Below, piece after piece: positions 12,438-21,802 of a stretch of DNA of 64,000 nucleotides. Position 1 is the stretch's first letter, and the number at the start of each line of letters is the position of its first letter. The stretch spans positions 11,285,608 to 11,349,607 of the forward strand of contig NC_081544.1 of assembly GCF_901000735.1 (NCBI RefSeq). The letters are read 5' to 3'. Source of the stretch: Corylus avellana (lineage: Eukaryota > Streptophyta > Magnoliopsida > Fagales > Betulaceae). The notes beneath the pieces are model-generated. The model did not search any database and was not told where the DNA came from. It saw nothing but the letters and a program-made list of their open reading frames with translations. Made by a program: the position numbers and the translations under genes.

Positions 12438-13140
12438 TGTGCACAGAATTATATCCGCATACACACGAAGAAGGACGGTACATCTCCAAATAATATAGTG
12501 AAGGAGAGATGAGTATGCTATTCACCTTTCATATGTTGTTTTGCTTATATATTTGATAAATTATTTGCGATTAACAGTTGTATGACCCACTAAGCCAATA
12601 ATTAATGTGACATTCAGGAAAGGATGGTAGAGCTTATACCCATCGACCCTGCAGCATCGTCTAGCGTCACAGAAGGAACGGTCAAGTAGGCGCCGAACGA
12701 CGCGTTCTCACAGGCGCTTAGAAATAACCCTGAGTATGCTGGTAGAGTTCGGATGGTTGGATCGAATATTCTGCCTGTGCGGGGGTATATACACTCAAAC
12801 TATACACCGTTACAAGCACGGTCAGAAAATGCCAGGCATTCCACAATATCACAAGAAACACTTGACAGTGCTTGAGGCGAAGTGGGCAAAGCACAAGGAA
12901 GAGATAGATGCCTTGTTGGCCGAGAACAATGCATGGGTTGCTCAGCAAGTGGCAGAGCAGATGGCTAAGAACAATGCACGGGTAGCTCAACAGGAGGCTA
13001 AACGTCAGGCAATGTTTGATGCCCGTTTACGCCAGCTTGAGGAAATGATCCAGTTTCACACCGCACGAGACAATGCTTCCCCACCCCTTGCGATGGTGCG
13101 ATCGTCGATTGACAGTGGATCAGGTAATAACATTTTTTAA
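12438..13140 (+). pseudogene. CACTA plant transposase C-terminal fragment (unit A)
   Basis: A first piece (12438-12512) encodes IRIHTKKDGTSPN, a motif typical of the plant transposase family found in En/Spm elements. A second piece (12622-13140), after what looks like a short intron, contains the ELIP.DPAASSS segment, NPEYAG and a charged Lys/Glu-Ala-rich coiled-coil tail (about 12880-13050). An in-frame TAG near 12688 is shared with unit B. A 2-nt deletion near 12872 breaks the frame only in this copy. The upstream catalytic part is missing, so the fragment is not functional. Confidence 0.75.
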
Positions 13141-14364
13141 TTGTCAATTTAGGTTTAGAACTGTCCCTACATATATGTGACCTTCTAAATTTAGAGTTTG
13201 GATATGTTGTAGTCATTCTCATTAATTAATGATGTTGTAAATTCAGTTGAATTTGGTTTATATATCATGGTTGGTTTGGTGGTGGATGTGGATTAGAGCT
13301 TTGCATTTGAAGTGTTTATTGGTATTATGAGATGGACCACTATGGTCCTTGTAGAATATTAAGAATCTAGTGTATGTGATTGTATGAAACAATCAAGTCT
13401 ACACTAGATGAATATCATAATTTTAATTAGTTAATATAACATGATTTGAATATATATAAACTTCTATGTGTTAATCTCCTCAACAAATTAAAATATTATT
13501 GGAATATTTATATTTCAAATTGTTGGCTTTAGTTTGGTCTGGTATGAAATAGTGTTGGTTGAGATAATTATTTAGAGTTATTCATGGGCGTATAAATGGA
13601 TATAACTGCATGGCACAAAGCAATACATGCATATCAATATCATCAAGAACAGTTGTTCAGAAACTTAATTTTGTAACTCTAAATATAAATGGATATAAAT
13701 GCACTCAATTCTAGAGAGGGAGCTTTTGCTTTTTCTTGATCATCTCTTCCATTGAACCCCCAACATTAATAACCTATATGGAAGCTTTATAATTGAAATG
13801 GAAAAAAGAAAATGTTCCCATGTCTCACATAATTGCCGTGGCAAAAACAAAGCTCATCTTCTCTTGTCTATAAATTTAACAAAAGCATTGACTGCTCTGT
13901 GACCATACATATAATATATATATATATATACTTATTTTTTTTCTTTCTCTTTTATATGAATTTTCTGCTAACTTCAACGTTTTACCTATTTTTGTTATAT
14001 CATTTACTGTGGAAGAATCAACAATTGAGTTGGGTGAATATTCGGGCATTTTTCTTTCACTTTACATAGTGACGTTGCTCAATGAGACTGTTAGTATTAT
14101 CATTTGCAGCTAGTGGATTTCATTTGTTTGGTAAATATTGTTTGGAGATTGTTTGTTTTATTATTTACTGGTAATGGACATCCTAGAGAGGATTCTATCG
14201 ATGTCAATGATCAACATTGAACGTCTGGTTGGCTATTCACACTTGTATATAAGTTACTTTGTTGATGTAATTGTATTTGTGATAGTCTTATTGATGATAA
14301 CAGAGATAGTTAAATTGGTGTATATTATATTATTTGTGGTTGGCCATTCGCACTTGGTATATAT
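13141..14364 (+). other. Non-coding interior of the CACTA element
   Basis: I see no gene here. The sequence is AT-rich and matches 34290-35520 in unit B. A short TA run (13915-13929) and scattered open frames that are not conserved as proteins are the only features. Confidence 0.5.
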
Positions 14365-14956
14365 GTCATTTTTTATGTCTTGAAGCTAGTTTTGGTGGAT
14401 AGTTTGTGATTGATATTAATGGATATGACTTATGTTATTTGATGAAAAAATTGTATATTATTTGTATGGATCGATGGATAAATTGTATATCAGGTTAATT
14501 GTAATCCAAAATTCGGGCACAGTCCTGAAAAAATTCAAAAAATATATAGGGAGAGGAAAAAAAAAATTAAAAATAACAAAATTTTCTGACGTATCTTTTG
14601 ATGACACATCAGAAATTCCTGAAGTGTCATGGTCTCTTACACATCAGTAGTTTCTAACGTGTCATTTTTTGTGTCTTGAAGCTAGTTTTGGTGGATAGTT
14701 TGTGATTGATATTAATGGATATGACTTATGTTATTTGATTGAAAAATTGTATATTATTTGTATGGATCGATGGATAAATTGTATATCAGGTTAATTGTAA
14801 TCCAAAATTCGGGCACAGTCCTGAAAACATTCAAAAAATATATAGGGAGAGGAAAAAAAAAATTAAAAATAACAAAATTTTCTGACGTATCTTTTGATGA
14901 CACGTCAGAAATTCCTGAAGTGTCCTGGTCTCTTACACGTCAGTAGTTTCTAAAGT
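14365..14956 (+). repeat. 296-bp tandem duplication inside the CACTA element
   Basis: Two copies of a 296-bp unit lie head to tail (about 14365-14660 and 14661-14956). Each contains TCTTGAAGCTAGTTTTGGTGG, the GGATCGATGGATAAATTG stretch and the start of the subterminal repeats. Unit B has one copy (about 35530-35830). Small open frames in the two copies are a result of the duplication, not evidence for genes. Confidence 0.85.
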
Positions 14957-15170
14957 GTCATTTTCTGACATGTCAGGAAATTCTGACATGTCAATTTTTT
15001 GACATGTCAGAATTTCCTGACGTGTCAATAAAGACATGTCAGAATATTTTCTGACGTGTCAAAAAATGACACGTCATAAAATATTCTGACATGTTAATAG
15101 AGACACATCAGAATATTTTCTGACGGGTCTTTTTTTGACACGTCAGAATTTCCTGACACCCACAATTGTA
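14945..15170. repeat. CACTA subterminal repeat array
   Basis: At least ten copies of a short motif, TGACACGTCAGAA or its complement TTCTGACGTGTCA with small changes, occur in both orientations. Such arrays next to a CACTA terminus are the known binding sites of the transposase in this superfamily. The matching array in unit B is at about 35735-36080. Confidence 0.75.
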
Positions 15171-15200
15171 ATGTCAGCAAAAAATTGGTTTTTTGTAGTG

Positions 15201-15703
15201 TGAGCAGATTCTTTCCTAAGCTGGCGACCGTAACTTTCCGAGGAATCCCGCCTCGCTGGTCGTAAACCTGTGAACCGCTGAGGTGGTTCTGCTGCATGAA
15301 CATTCTCATCATCACCATACTGGCCTTTGGTCATTATAGATCGCCCTCGGGGAGAACCCGCTCGCATCCACGGTCCATACTCCTTCACTTTTCCCCTGCC
15401 ATTTTTTCATCGAAGCGCTTCATTCACACCCCCCCTACTCCATGCCGAATAACCACACTTAAAACAGAATCTCGGGATTTTTTTCATACTGAAATTCAAT
15501 CCAAAGAGACTTGTTTTTTTTCAGTTTTAGGATCCGTCCTCTCAGTAGTGGCTTGGAGAAATTTACTTTGAGCTTTGACCCTCAAAAATTCTCCCCAACC
15601 AATTCCCCCCCTCATTAGTATCTATATCTTCAACCACTCCAACAGTTGCACCCAATTTGTATCCCATCTCCCTCCCCATACATGATAAGGGAAGATGGAA
15701 CAT
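15201..15703 (-). pseudogene. LINE ORF1 remnant, C-terminal part (unit A)
   Basis: Minus-strand frames give FHLPLSCMGREMG and IPRFCFKCGYS-like pieces, the DUF4283 and zinc-knuckle region of plant LINE ORF1 proteins. The fragment is cut on the left by the end of the CACTA element (15200). On the right it is interrupted by the gypsy element (15709-21037) and resumes at 21043. It has several stops. The same fragment lies at 36101-36603. Confidence 0.6.
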
Positions 15704-15708
15704 TCGAA

Positions 15709-16029
15709 TGATAGGATCCAAGGGATCTATCACAAGAAATCATAAAGAATTACTAAAGAAAAGAACATATAATGATCACTTCAAAGGGATTAGGCCTCCT
15801 ATTCTTGCATTAAGCGAAAGTAATTTTCCTTTTGATGAATTTGCCATACAACATCTACAGCTTTTATAGGGGAAAAATTAAGTTAAATATGGAAGTACAA
15901 ATTCAAGACTAATTAAGAAAATGTGTAACTTGCAAGAAAGCAATCTCTAGAAGGAAATTAACTTAGCGACCAAGCCAAGAGTAGGGACCAGGCAAAGAGA
16001 GGATTCTAGAATCCTCAAGAATCCGATCA
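15709..16029 (-). repeat. 3' LTR of gypsy element A
   Basis: A 321-bp direct repeat of 20718-21037 with a modest number of substitutions. It follows a purine-rich stretch (minus-strand AAGGGTATGGCAA) that may be the polypurine tract. Confidence 0.9.
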
Positions 16030-16039
16030 TTGCCATACC

Positions 16040-16200
16040 CTTAGAAACAACCTTGTCCTCAAGGTTGAATACTAAGAAAGTCAGGAAACCGCTCCTTGAT
16101 GGTCTCATAGGGCTCCCATGTGGTATCCTCTTGGGGCAGGTGGGCCTACTAGTCGAGGACTTTGATGGCAGCTTGATTATGGCGTTTGATAAGGCAACAA
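16040..16200 (-). pseudogene. Chromodomain remnant of gypsy element A
   Basis: The minus strand encodes a stretch with LPQEDTTWEPYETIKERFP, the C-terminal half of the chromodomain found at the end of chromovirus integrases. There is a stop before the conserved W. In chromoviruses this domain directs integration to particular chromatin. Confidence 0.65.
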
Positions 16201-16580
16201 TCCAGAATAGCAGTAGGTTAAGCACGGACTTCTCCGGTAGAGGTAATGTCAGGCAAGTGTTGTTGGGGAAATACATTCGTGCCCAACTTCTTTTTCAACT
16301 AGGAAACATGGAAGACCGAAGGGATCTTGGAGTCAGGTGGAAGATCGAGGCAATAGGCGACAGGACCAATGCACTCCAGAACTTTATAGGGTCCATAAAA
16401 ACGTGGTGACAGCTTCAAGGACGAACACACCTGGATGGAGATTTGGCAGTAAGGTTGTAGAAGGAGGAAGACCCAATCACCAATGTTGAATTCACGTTCA
16501 CTCCTATCGGCTTAATGCTTCATGCGAGATTGGGCGGCGATTAGGCTATCCTTGAGAAGCCACAAAAGTTGGGTGCAATC

Positions 16581-17330
16581 TTAAAGAACATGGTCAACCT
16601 GATCCACCACCGACGAGCATGTAGGGTAGGTTGGTAGTATCGGAGGAGGCCGCCCATAAACTGCTTCACAGGGAGTCAATTTGGTAGCAGAGTGATAAGT
16701 GGTGTTATACCACCATTCGCCCCAGGGAAGCCATCGGATGCACTCCTTGGGCTGATCTCCTATGAAACACAGCAAGTAGTTCTCCAAACACCAATTCACT
16801 ACCTCTGTTTGACTATTGGTTTGGGGATGATAGGCGGTGTTCATCTTTAATTGGGTGCCTTGCAAATGGAAATGCTCCTTCCAAAAGTTAGAAGTAAAAA
16901 TCTTATCCCGATCACTTACTATTGACTGAAGAACTCCATGCAATTTGAAAATGTTGTCCACAAAGAGCTATGCAATAGTCAATGCCGTGTAAGGATGGGC
17001 AACGAGACAGAAGTGAGCAGTCTTCATTAGGCAATCCACCACAACAAAGATGGTGGTTTTGCCATGGGAGAATGGTCAGTCATCAATGAAGTCCATAGAG
17101 ATATCTGTCCAAGCTTCGGCAGGAATTGGCAAGGGTTGTAGTGGTCCAGGGCTTGCTACTGTTTCGCCCTTCTATCGTTGGCAAACTTCACATTCAGCGA
17201 CAAACTACTTGATATCTTGCATCATCCCCTTCCAACAAAAAATGTGAGCAATGCGCTTGTAGGTTCGAAGGAACCCGTAATGACCAACATTAGGGGCTGC
17301 GTGTAATTTCTGCAAGATAACAGATTTGTG
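16581..17330 (-). pseudogene. Gypsy A integrase, degenerate
   Basis: The region encodes the integrase core: SIVSDRDKIF with the second catalytic Asp, then TAYHPQTNSQTE with the catalytic Glu, then WLPWGEWWYNTTYH and YGRPPP. The zinc-binding segment lies at about 17160-17330 in other frames. Frameshifts and stops break it near 16960-17060. It would have joined the element's DNA to the genome. Confidence 0.8.
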
Positions 17331-17516
17331 AGTGGAATTTGTAGCCAACATAATTCACCCTTTGTAGTGGAGATGGTCCACAACCAATGAGTGATGTGGA
17401 ACAGAGGAAGGATCGTGGGTCAGTTGTTGAACAATCTTTTGGAGCTCAGGGTCACTCCACTGCTCTTCCTTAATGAGCTCAAAAGTGGGCCATGTGGTGT
17501 AGATAGACTTTGGAGC

Positions 17517-18899
17517 TCAGCATGCCTTGGGAGGCGAGAGAGTGCATCGGACTCTAAATTCTGAACCCTCTTTTTTGTAGACAATTTCATAGTCAAACTC
17601 GAGCAATTTGGTTACCCACTTATGTTGCTCCATGGAGGAGATCCGTTGTTCCAACAAATATTTCAGGCTGCGATGATCAGTTTGTATTTGGAACCGACGG
17701 CCAATTATGTAAGGTCTCCATTTGGTAATAGCATCGATGACAGCTAGCATCTCCTTGTCGTAGACAAACATGCTTAGGTGTAATGGTGACAACGCCTTGC
17801 TAGTAAAGGCTAATGGTCGGCCCTCTTGCATAAGTACTGCGCCTATGCCAACACCTGAAGAATCACTCTCAATGATGAAGGTTTTAGTGAAATTTGGCAA
17901 GGCAAGCACTAGTGTCGTTGTCATATCATGCTTGAGCTTGGAAAAAGCATCACCGGCCTCATCAGACCATTGGAAAGCTTCCTTCTTAAGCAAAGCTGTT
18001 AATGGGGCACTGATCTTGCCATAATCTCGAACAAACTTTCGGTAATAGCAAGTTAAACAAAAGAACCCTCGTAGAGCTTTAATTGTCTTGGGAACGGGCC
18101 ATGCTACCATGACTTGGATCGTGGAGGGATTTTCCGCTACACTGTCTTTGGACACAATGTGGCCAAGGTATTCTACCCCGGATCTTGCAAAACTGCACTT
18201 ATACTTCTTCACAAAAAAGGAATGTTGCTGAAGTAAGGAAAATACAGCTCGTAGATGACATAGATGATCCTCAAGAGAAGAACTATAAATGAGTATATCA
18301 TCAAAAAAGATTAAAACAAACTTATGTAAATAAGGCTGGAATATGTCATTCATAGGAGTCTGGAATGTTGATGGTGCATTGGTCAAGCCAAAGGGCATTA
18401 GCAAGAATTCATAGTGACCATCTTGAGTCCGGAAGGTTGTCTTCGGTACATCTTTATCATGGACTGAAATTTGATGGTTGCCCGAGCGAAGGTCTAATTT
18501 AGAAAACAGTTGTGCGCTACCCAATTCATCAAGTAATTCATCGATTACAGGAATAGGATACTTATCTTTAATAGTGATGTCGTTTAAAGCCTGATAATCC
18601 ACGCACATCTGCCAAGTCCCATCTTTCTTCTCGACGAGTAACACAGGGGAAGAATAAGGGCTGACGCTACGTCTAATGATGTCGGCATCATGCATCTCTT
18701 GTACAATTTGTTCTATTTCTACTTTCTGAAAGTAGGGGTAGCGGTAAGGGCGTACATGAGTAGGTGCATTCCTGGGTATAAGAGGAATCCGATGATCATG
18801 TGACCGTTGGGGTGGCAGCCCATTGGGTTCAGCAAAGATATCAACAAATTCCGATAGCAATGGTGCTAATGTTGAACCGGAGTCTTCATGTATTTCCAC
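17517..18899 (-). pseudogene. Gypsy A reverse transcriptase and RNase H, 460-codon open frame
   Basis: This is the longest open frame of the element. Reverse transcriptase occupies about residues 60-230, with [55 protein letters not shown] and an FFDDILIYS active site (18292-18309). RNase H follows (about residues 310-430) with LPNFTKTFIIESDSSGVGIGAV and TDHRSLKYLL. The C-terminus runs into a frameshift after EFDYEIVYKKEGSEF. Although open, it is cut off from gag-protease and integrase by disabling changes. Confidence 0.85.
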
Positions 18900-19128
18900 A
18901 GCTTCACTTTCTTACTTGCCACAAGTACCCCTTGCAAGACTTTTTCAAGATTCGTTCTATCTGGTGGCTACTGATAGAAATGATGAGGTGACCACGTTTC
19001 CAACAAAATATCACTCTGTTCCCATTCAATGTAAACTTCATGGTTAACTTGGAGAAGTTCCATAGCACATCTCCAAGAGTCCTTAACCATTCGATTCCCA
19101 AGACCACCTCATAATCCCCAAGAGGTAA

Positions 19129-19590
19129 TTAGTACAAATTAGCTCGCCGCTTGTGATCTTGCACAATCAACTTGACATTTGAGGACTTACTTTTGCAAGT
19201 GAGGCTACCCATGTCTGCCAATTTAACTTCAAACGGCTCACAAGGCTTTACATGGATTGAGAGTCTTTGAGCAATACCTTCATCAAGAAAGATATTGGTG
19301 CTACCTGTGTCAATTAACACTGTAACAGGCTGGCGTTTGAGGAGGCCACTAACCTTCATGGTTTGCGGGTTCGTATTGCTAGAAAAGGCATGTACAGTAC
19401 AAGTCACCTCACCTTTGTCACGAACTTCGTCATTGTCTTCATGCTCAGACTCCTCACAGTCAGCTTGCTCCACCACTGGTTCAATCATCAAGAGTTTCCC
19501 TTGTTTACACATGTGCCCTCGATGCCATTTCTCATCGCAATGCCAACAAAGCCCCTTCGTTGTTTTTTCGTTAAGTTCTTCTTCGGTCAA
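19129..19590 (-). pseudogene. Gypsy A gag zinc knuckle and aspartic protease
   Basis: A 153-codon frame begins near a CCHC zinc knuckle (CWHCDEKWHRGHMC), which packages RNA, and continues to a retroviral-type aspartic protease with the active-site motif LIDTGSTNIFLDE. The frame ends after RRANLY, and the link to the reverse transcriptase (18904-19107) is in another frame. Confidence 0.8.
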
Positions 19591-19739
19591 ACGGGCAGTT
19601 TTCCGTGTCGGTGCTGAGGAGGAACCACCACCCCTATTGACCCCCTACTTGAGGCCTAAGTCGTTCTGCGTGTCTCTTTACTAAGCTTTTCTTCTTGTAC
19701 TCGTGCAAAGTAAAATGCAGCTACTATGGTCCATGGCCA

Positions 19740-20330
19740 TCAGGTCTTAACTTCTCTCCTGATATTAGATTGAAGACCCTCTACAAAGGTACTGATTAGT
19801 TGTAGTTCAGACCAATCGCAGGCACGGTTGGCCAAGCTCTCAAATCGGCTTTGATATTCGTTGACGGAGGAAGTTTGTTGGATCTTAACTAGCTCACCAT
19901 CAACATCTTCAAATGCGGAAGGGCCGAACCGGACAAGAAGTCCTTCCACAAATGCTGCCCAGGTGGGCATTCCACGGCTTGCTTCAAACCAATTATACCA
20001 TTGAATGGCTTCCCCTTCAAGATGGACAGATGCAATCTCAACTCTGGAAGTTTCTGCCGTTCCATAGAAACGAAAAAATCGTTATGCTCTAGACACCCAA
20101 CCGGATGGATCATCTTCGTCCCAATGAGCAAAGTCCATCTTCATGGGCGGATAGTTGCGTTCATGAATGTGGTTACGTGTTGCAAGAGGGGTCTCGAGTG
20201 GAGAAGGTCCCACACTGCGCTCCTATTGGATGATTTATGAAATAAGCTCCTTCAACTATTTCTCCAATAAAGTCTCCTCCTTGTGGGTTGGCTTGCTACC
20301 GGATGCCATCAAATAAGCTGCCAAATCAGA
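19740..20330 (-). pseudogene. Gypsy A gag (retrotransposon gag domain), degenerate
   Basis: Broken minus-strand frames encode parts of the gag capsid domain: PTWAAFVEGLLVRFGPSAFE, then VNEYQSRFESLANR and LQLISTFVEGLQSNIRREV. The 5' part (19980-20330) is in another frame. In the virus-like particle, gag forms the shell. Confidence 0.75.
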
Positions 20331-20704
20331 AATTCCTAACACTCGCTTTCGGTGGCGTGTGTAAGGCATACAATTTTTTTTTTTTTTTTGCCCTTATACA
20401 TAATAGGCTATCCTTAGATGAACAGATTCAAGGCTAAGGTTATCTTAAACACGTATCCAAATAGTACAGTTCTACTACTAAGCTAGAATAAATACTAGGA
20501 CATAAAGCAGGATAGGTATGTCCTTGGAATGGAAGAGGGATGGACTAGAGTTCACCTGGATTGGTCTTAGCATGTGCCCCGAACACTTCACAACTCCTCA
20601 ATCACCACACGATGGCGTAAGAATACCAATGGAAGTATAAAACGTCACGGTGGAGGAAAGAAAAATTTTTTCCAGCAATCAACAGAACCTCCCAACAACG
20701 AATT

Positions 20705-20715
20705 CTCTGATACCA
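20705..20715 (-). other. Primer binding site of gypsy element A
   Basis: The minus strand reads TGGTATCAGAG two bases inside the 5' LTR. This is the complement of the 3' end of initiator tRNA-Met, the usual minus-strand primer of these elements. Confidence 0.85.
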
Positions 20716-20717
20716 AA

Positions 20718-21037
20718 TGATAGGATCCAAGGGATCTATCACAAGAAATCAGAAAGAATAACTAAAGAAAAGAAAATATAATGATCACTTCGAGGGGATT
20801 AGGCCTCTTATTCTTGCATTAAGCAAAAGTAATTTTCCTTTTGATGAGTTTGCCATACGACATCTATAGCTTTTATAGGGGAAAATTAAGTTAGATATGG
20901 AAATACAAATTCAAGAGTAATTAAGAAAATGCGTAACTTGCAAGAAAACCATCTCTAAAAGGAAATTAACTTAACGACCAAGCCAAGAGTAGGGACCAAG
21001 CAAAGAGAGGATTCTAGAATCCCCAAGAATCCTATCA
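20718..21037 (-). repeat. 5' LTR of gypsy element A
   Basis: A 320-bp direct repeat of 15709-16029, bounded by the primer binding site on one side and the TCGAA target duplication on the other. Confidence 0.9.
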
Positions 21038-21042
21038 TCGAA

Positions 21043-21575
21043 CACAACACACTACTATGTCGATTATCATCTTGCTTGGGGGGGTAATCCCATCATATTC
21101 TGCCACCAAAAAAAGTTGCCCTTCAAAAATCCATGGCCTTCCCTCCATTACTCGAATTTAATCCCACTCGTGTTCGGACTCCATGAGGAACATATTTTCC
21201 ATCCGCACTTTGAAAGACAATGATCTCGTTGGTTTCCATCCTCTAATCAAAGTTGAACAAATGAAATCCTTACCAACCAATCGCTCCAAAATCAGCTTCC
21301 CTACAAGACAATGATTCTCTTTGACAGACATCCCTGCCACCTCCTCTTCCACACCTTTGAGACCATCCTGCGCTACCTCCGTCATCGTGAATTTTCCCCA
21401 TAGCTCTGCTGGATTGTCTTCCATATTGCACACCACCAGACCTCCTTCTCCTACTTCCAATTACACGGAAAAAACGTCACTCTACCTTTCCGCCCACAAA
21501 CCCGACCAGAGTTTGTGTTGAAAGAATGCTCCTTCTCCTCTAGGTTTCAAGTGATCGTCCTCTTAAAACCTTATC
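21043..21575 (-). pseudogene. LINE ORF1 remnant, N-terminal part
   Basis: Minus-strand frame 21158-21460 encodes a segment with CLVGKLILERLVGKDF, the start of the DUF4283 domain of plant LINE ORF1 proteins. It continues across the gypsy insertion into 15201-15703. At about 21575 it passes directly into cluster intergenic sequence (CAGATTCAATGTATT), so this is the 5' end of the LINE fragment. Stops are present. Confidence 0.65.
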
Positions 21576-21802
21576 AGATTCAATGTATTAAAGATGTTAA
21601 GTCGTTGAAGCAAATATAAACTTTTCAAGCAAATATTTTATGATATAAATGGGAAAACTAACTTTAATATTACTTTGAGAAAGATAATTGTAGAGAATAA
21701 ATTTTTATTTCTGATCTATGTTCAATTGTACAATAAAATTGCATATTTATAGTTGAATAAGGCCCTCAAAGAAAGGAAATACAATAATTAAAAAATCAGC
21801 AC

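Larger units (their letters stand above)
12389..15200 (+). mobile_element. CACTA (En/Spm) DNA transposon, left-truncated (unit A)
   Basis: The right end reads TTTTTTGTAGTG at 15189-15200, the inverse of the CACTACAAAAAA terminus of plant CACTA elements. Inside it lies a dense set of subterminal repeats of the TGACACGTCAGAA type, mostly between 14945 and 15170. A degenerate transposase fragment lies at 12438-13140. The left terminal repeat is absent: intergenic inhibitor-cluster sequence stops abruptly at about 12388. Unit B has the same breakpoint (about 33537), so the truncation predates the duplication. It cannot move on its own. Confidence 0.85.
969..18780. repeat. Segmental duplication, unit A
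   Basis: This block aligns in order with 21685-40675 (unit B). In both, a minus-strand LINE, an intact alpha inhibitor gene, a beta pseudogene carrying a LINE 3' fragment, a left-truncated CACTA element, a LINE ORF1 remnant and a minus-strand gypsy element follow one another in the same orientation. The offset between matching points is about 20.7-21.1 kb. Differences are point changes, small indels and insertions or deletions specific to one unit. The right limit given is the last base that matches unit B before the assembly gap; the true unit may extend further. Confidence 0.85.
15709..21037 (-). mobile_element. Full-length Ty3/gypsy chromovirus-type retrotransposon (unit A)
   Basis: The two LTRs, 15709-16029 (321 bp, 3' LTR) and 20718-21037 (320 bp, 5' LTR), begin TGATAGGATCC and end in TATCA or GATCA on the plus strand. 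A perfect 5-bp target duplication, TCGAA, lies at 15704-15708 and 21038-21042. The primer binding site next to the 5' LTR complements initiator tRNA-Met. Coding order on the minus strand is gag, protease, reverse transcriptase, RNase H, integrase, chromodomain. The genes carry stops and frameshifts, so it is a dead but structurally complete copy of about 5.3 kb. It interrupts a LINE ORF1 remnant. Confidence 0.92.

Noticed and set aside
14432..14946. Two near-identical small open frames (14432-14650 and 14758-14946) as a pair of genes
   Set aside because: They are the two copies of the 296-bp tandem repeat in the non-coding end of the CACTA element; the frame is not kept in unit B.
14945..15170. 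Short regular repeats as a CRISPR array
   Set aside because: Motifs occur in both orientations without unique spacers of constant length and sit next to a CACTA terminus in a plant genome.
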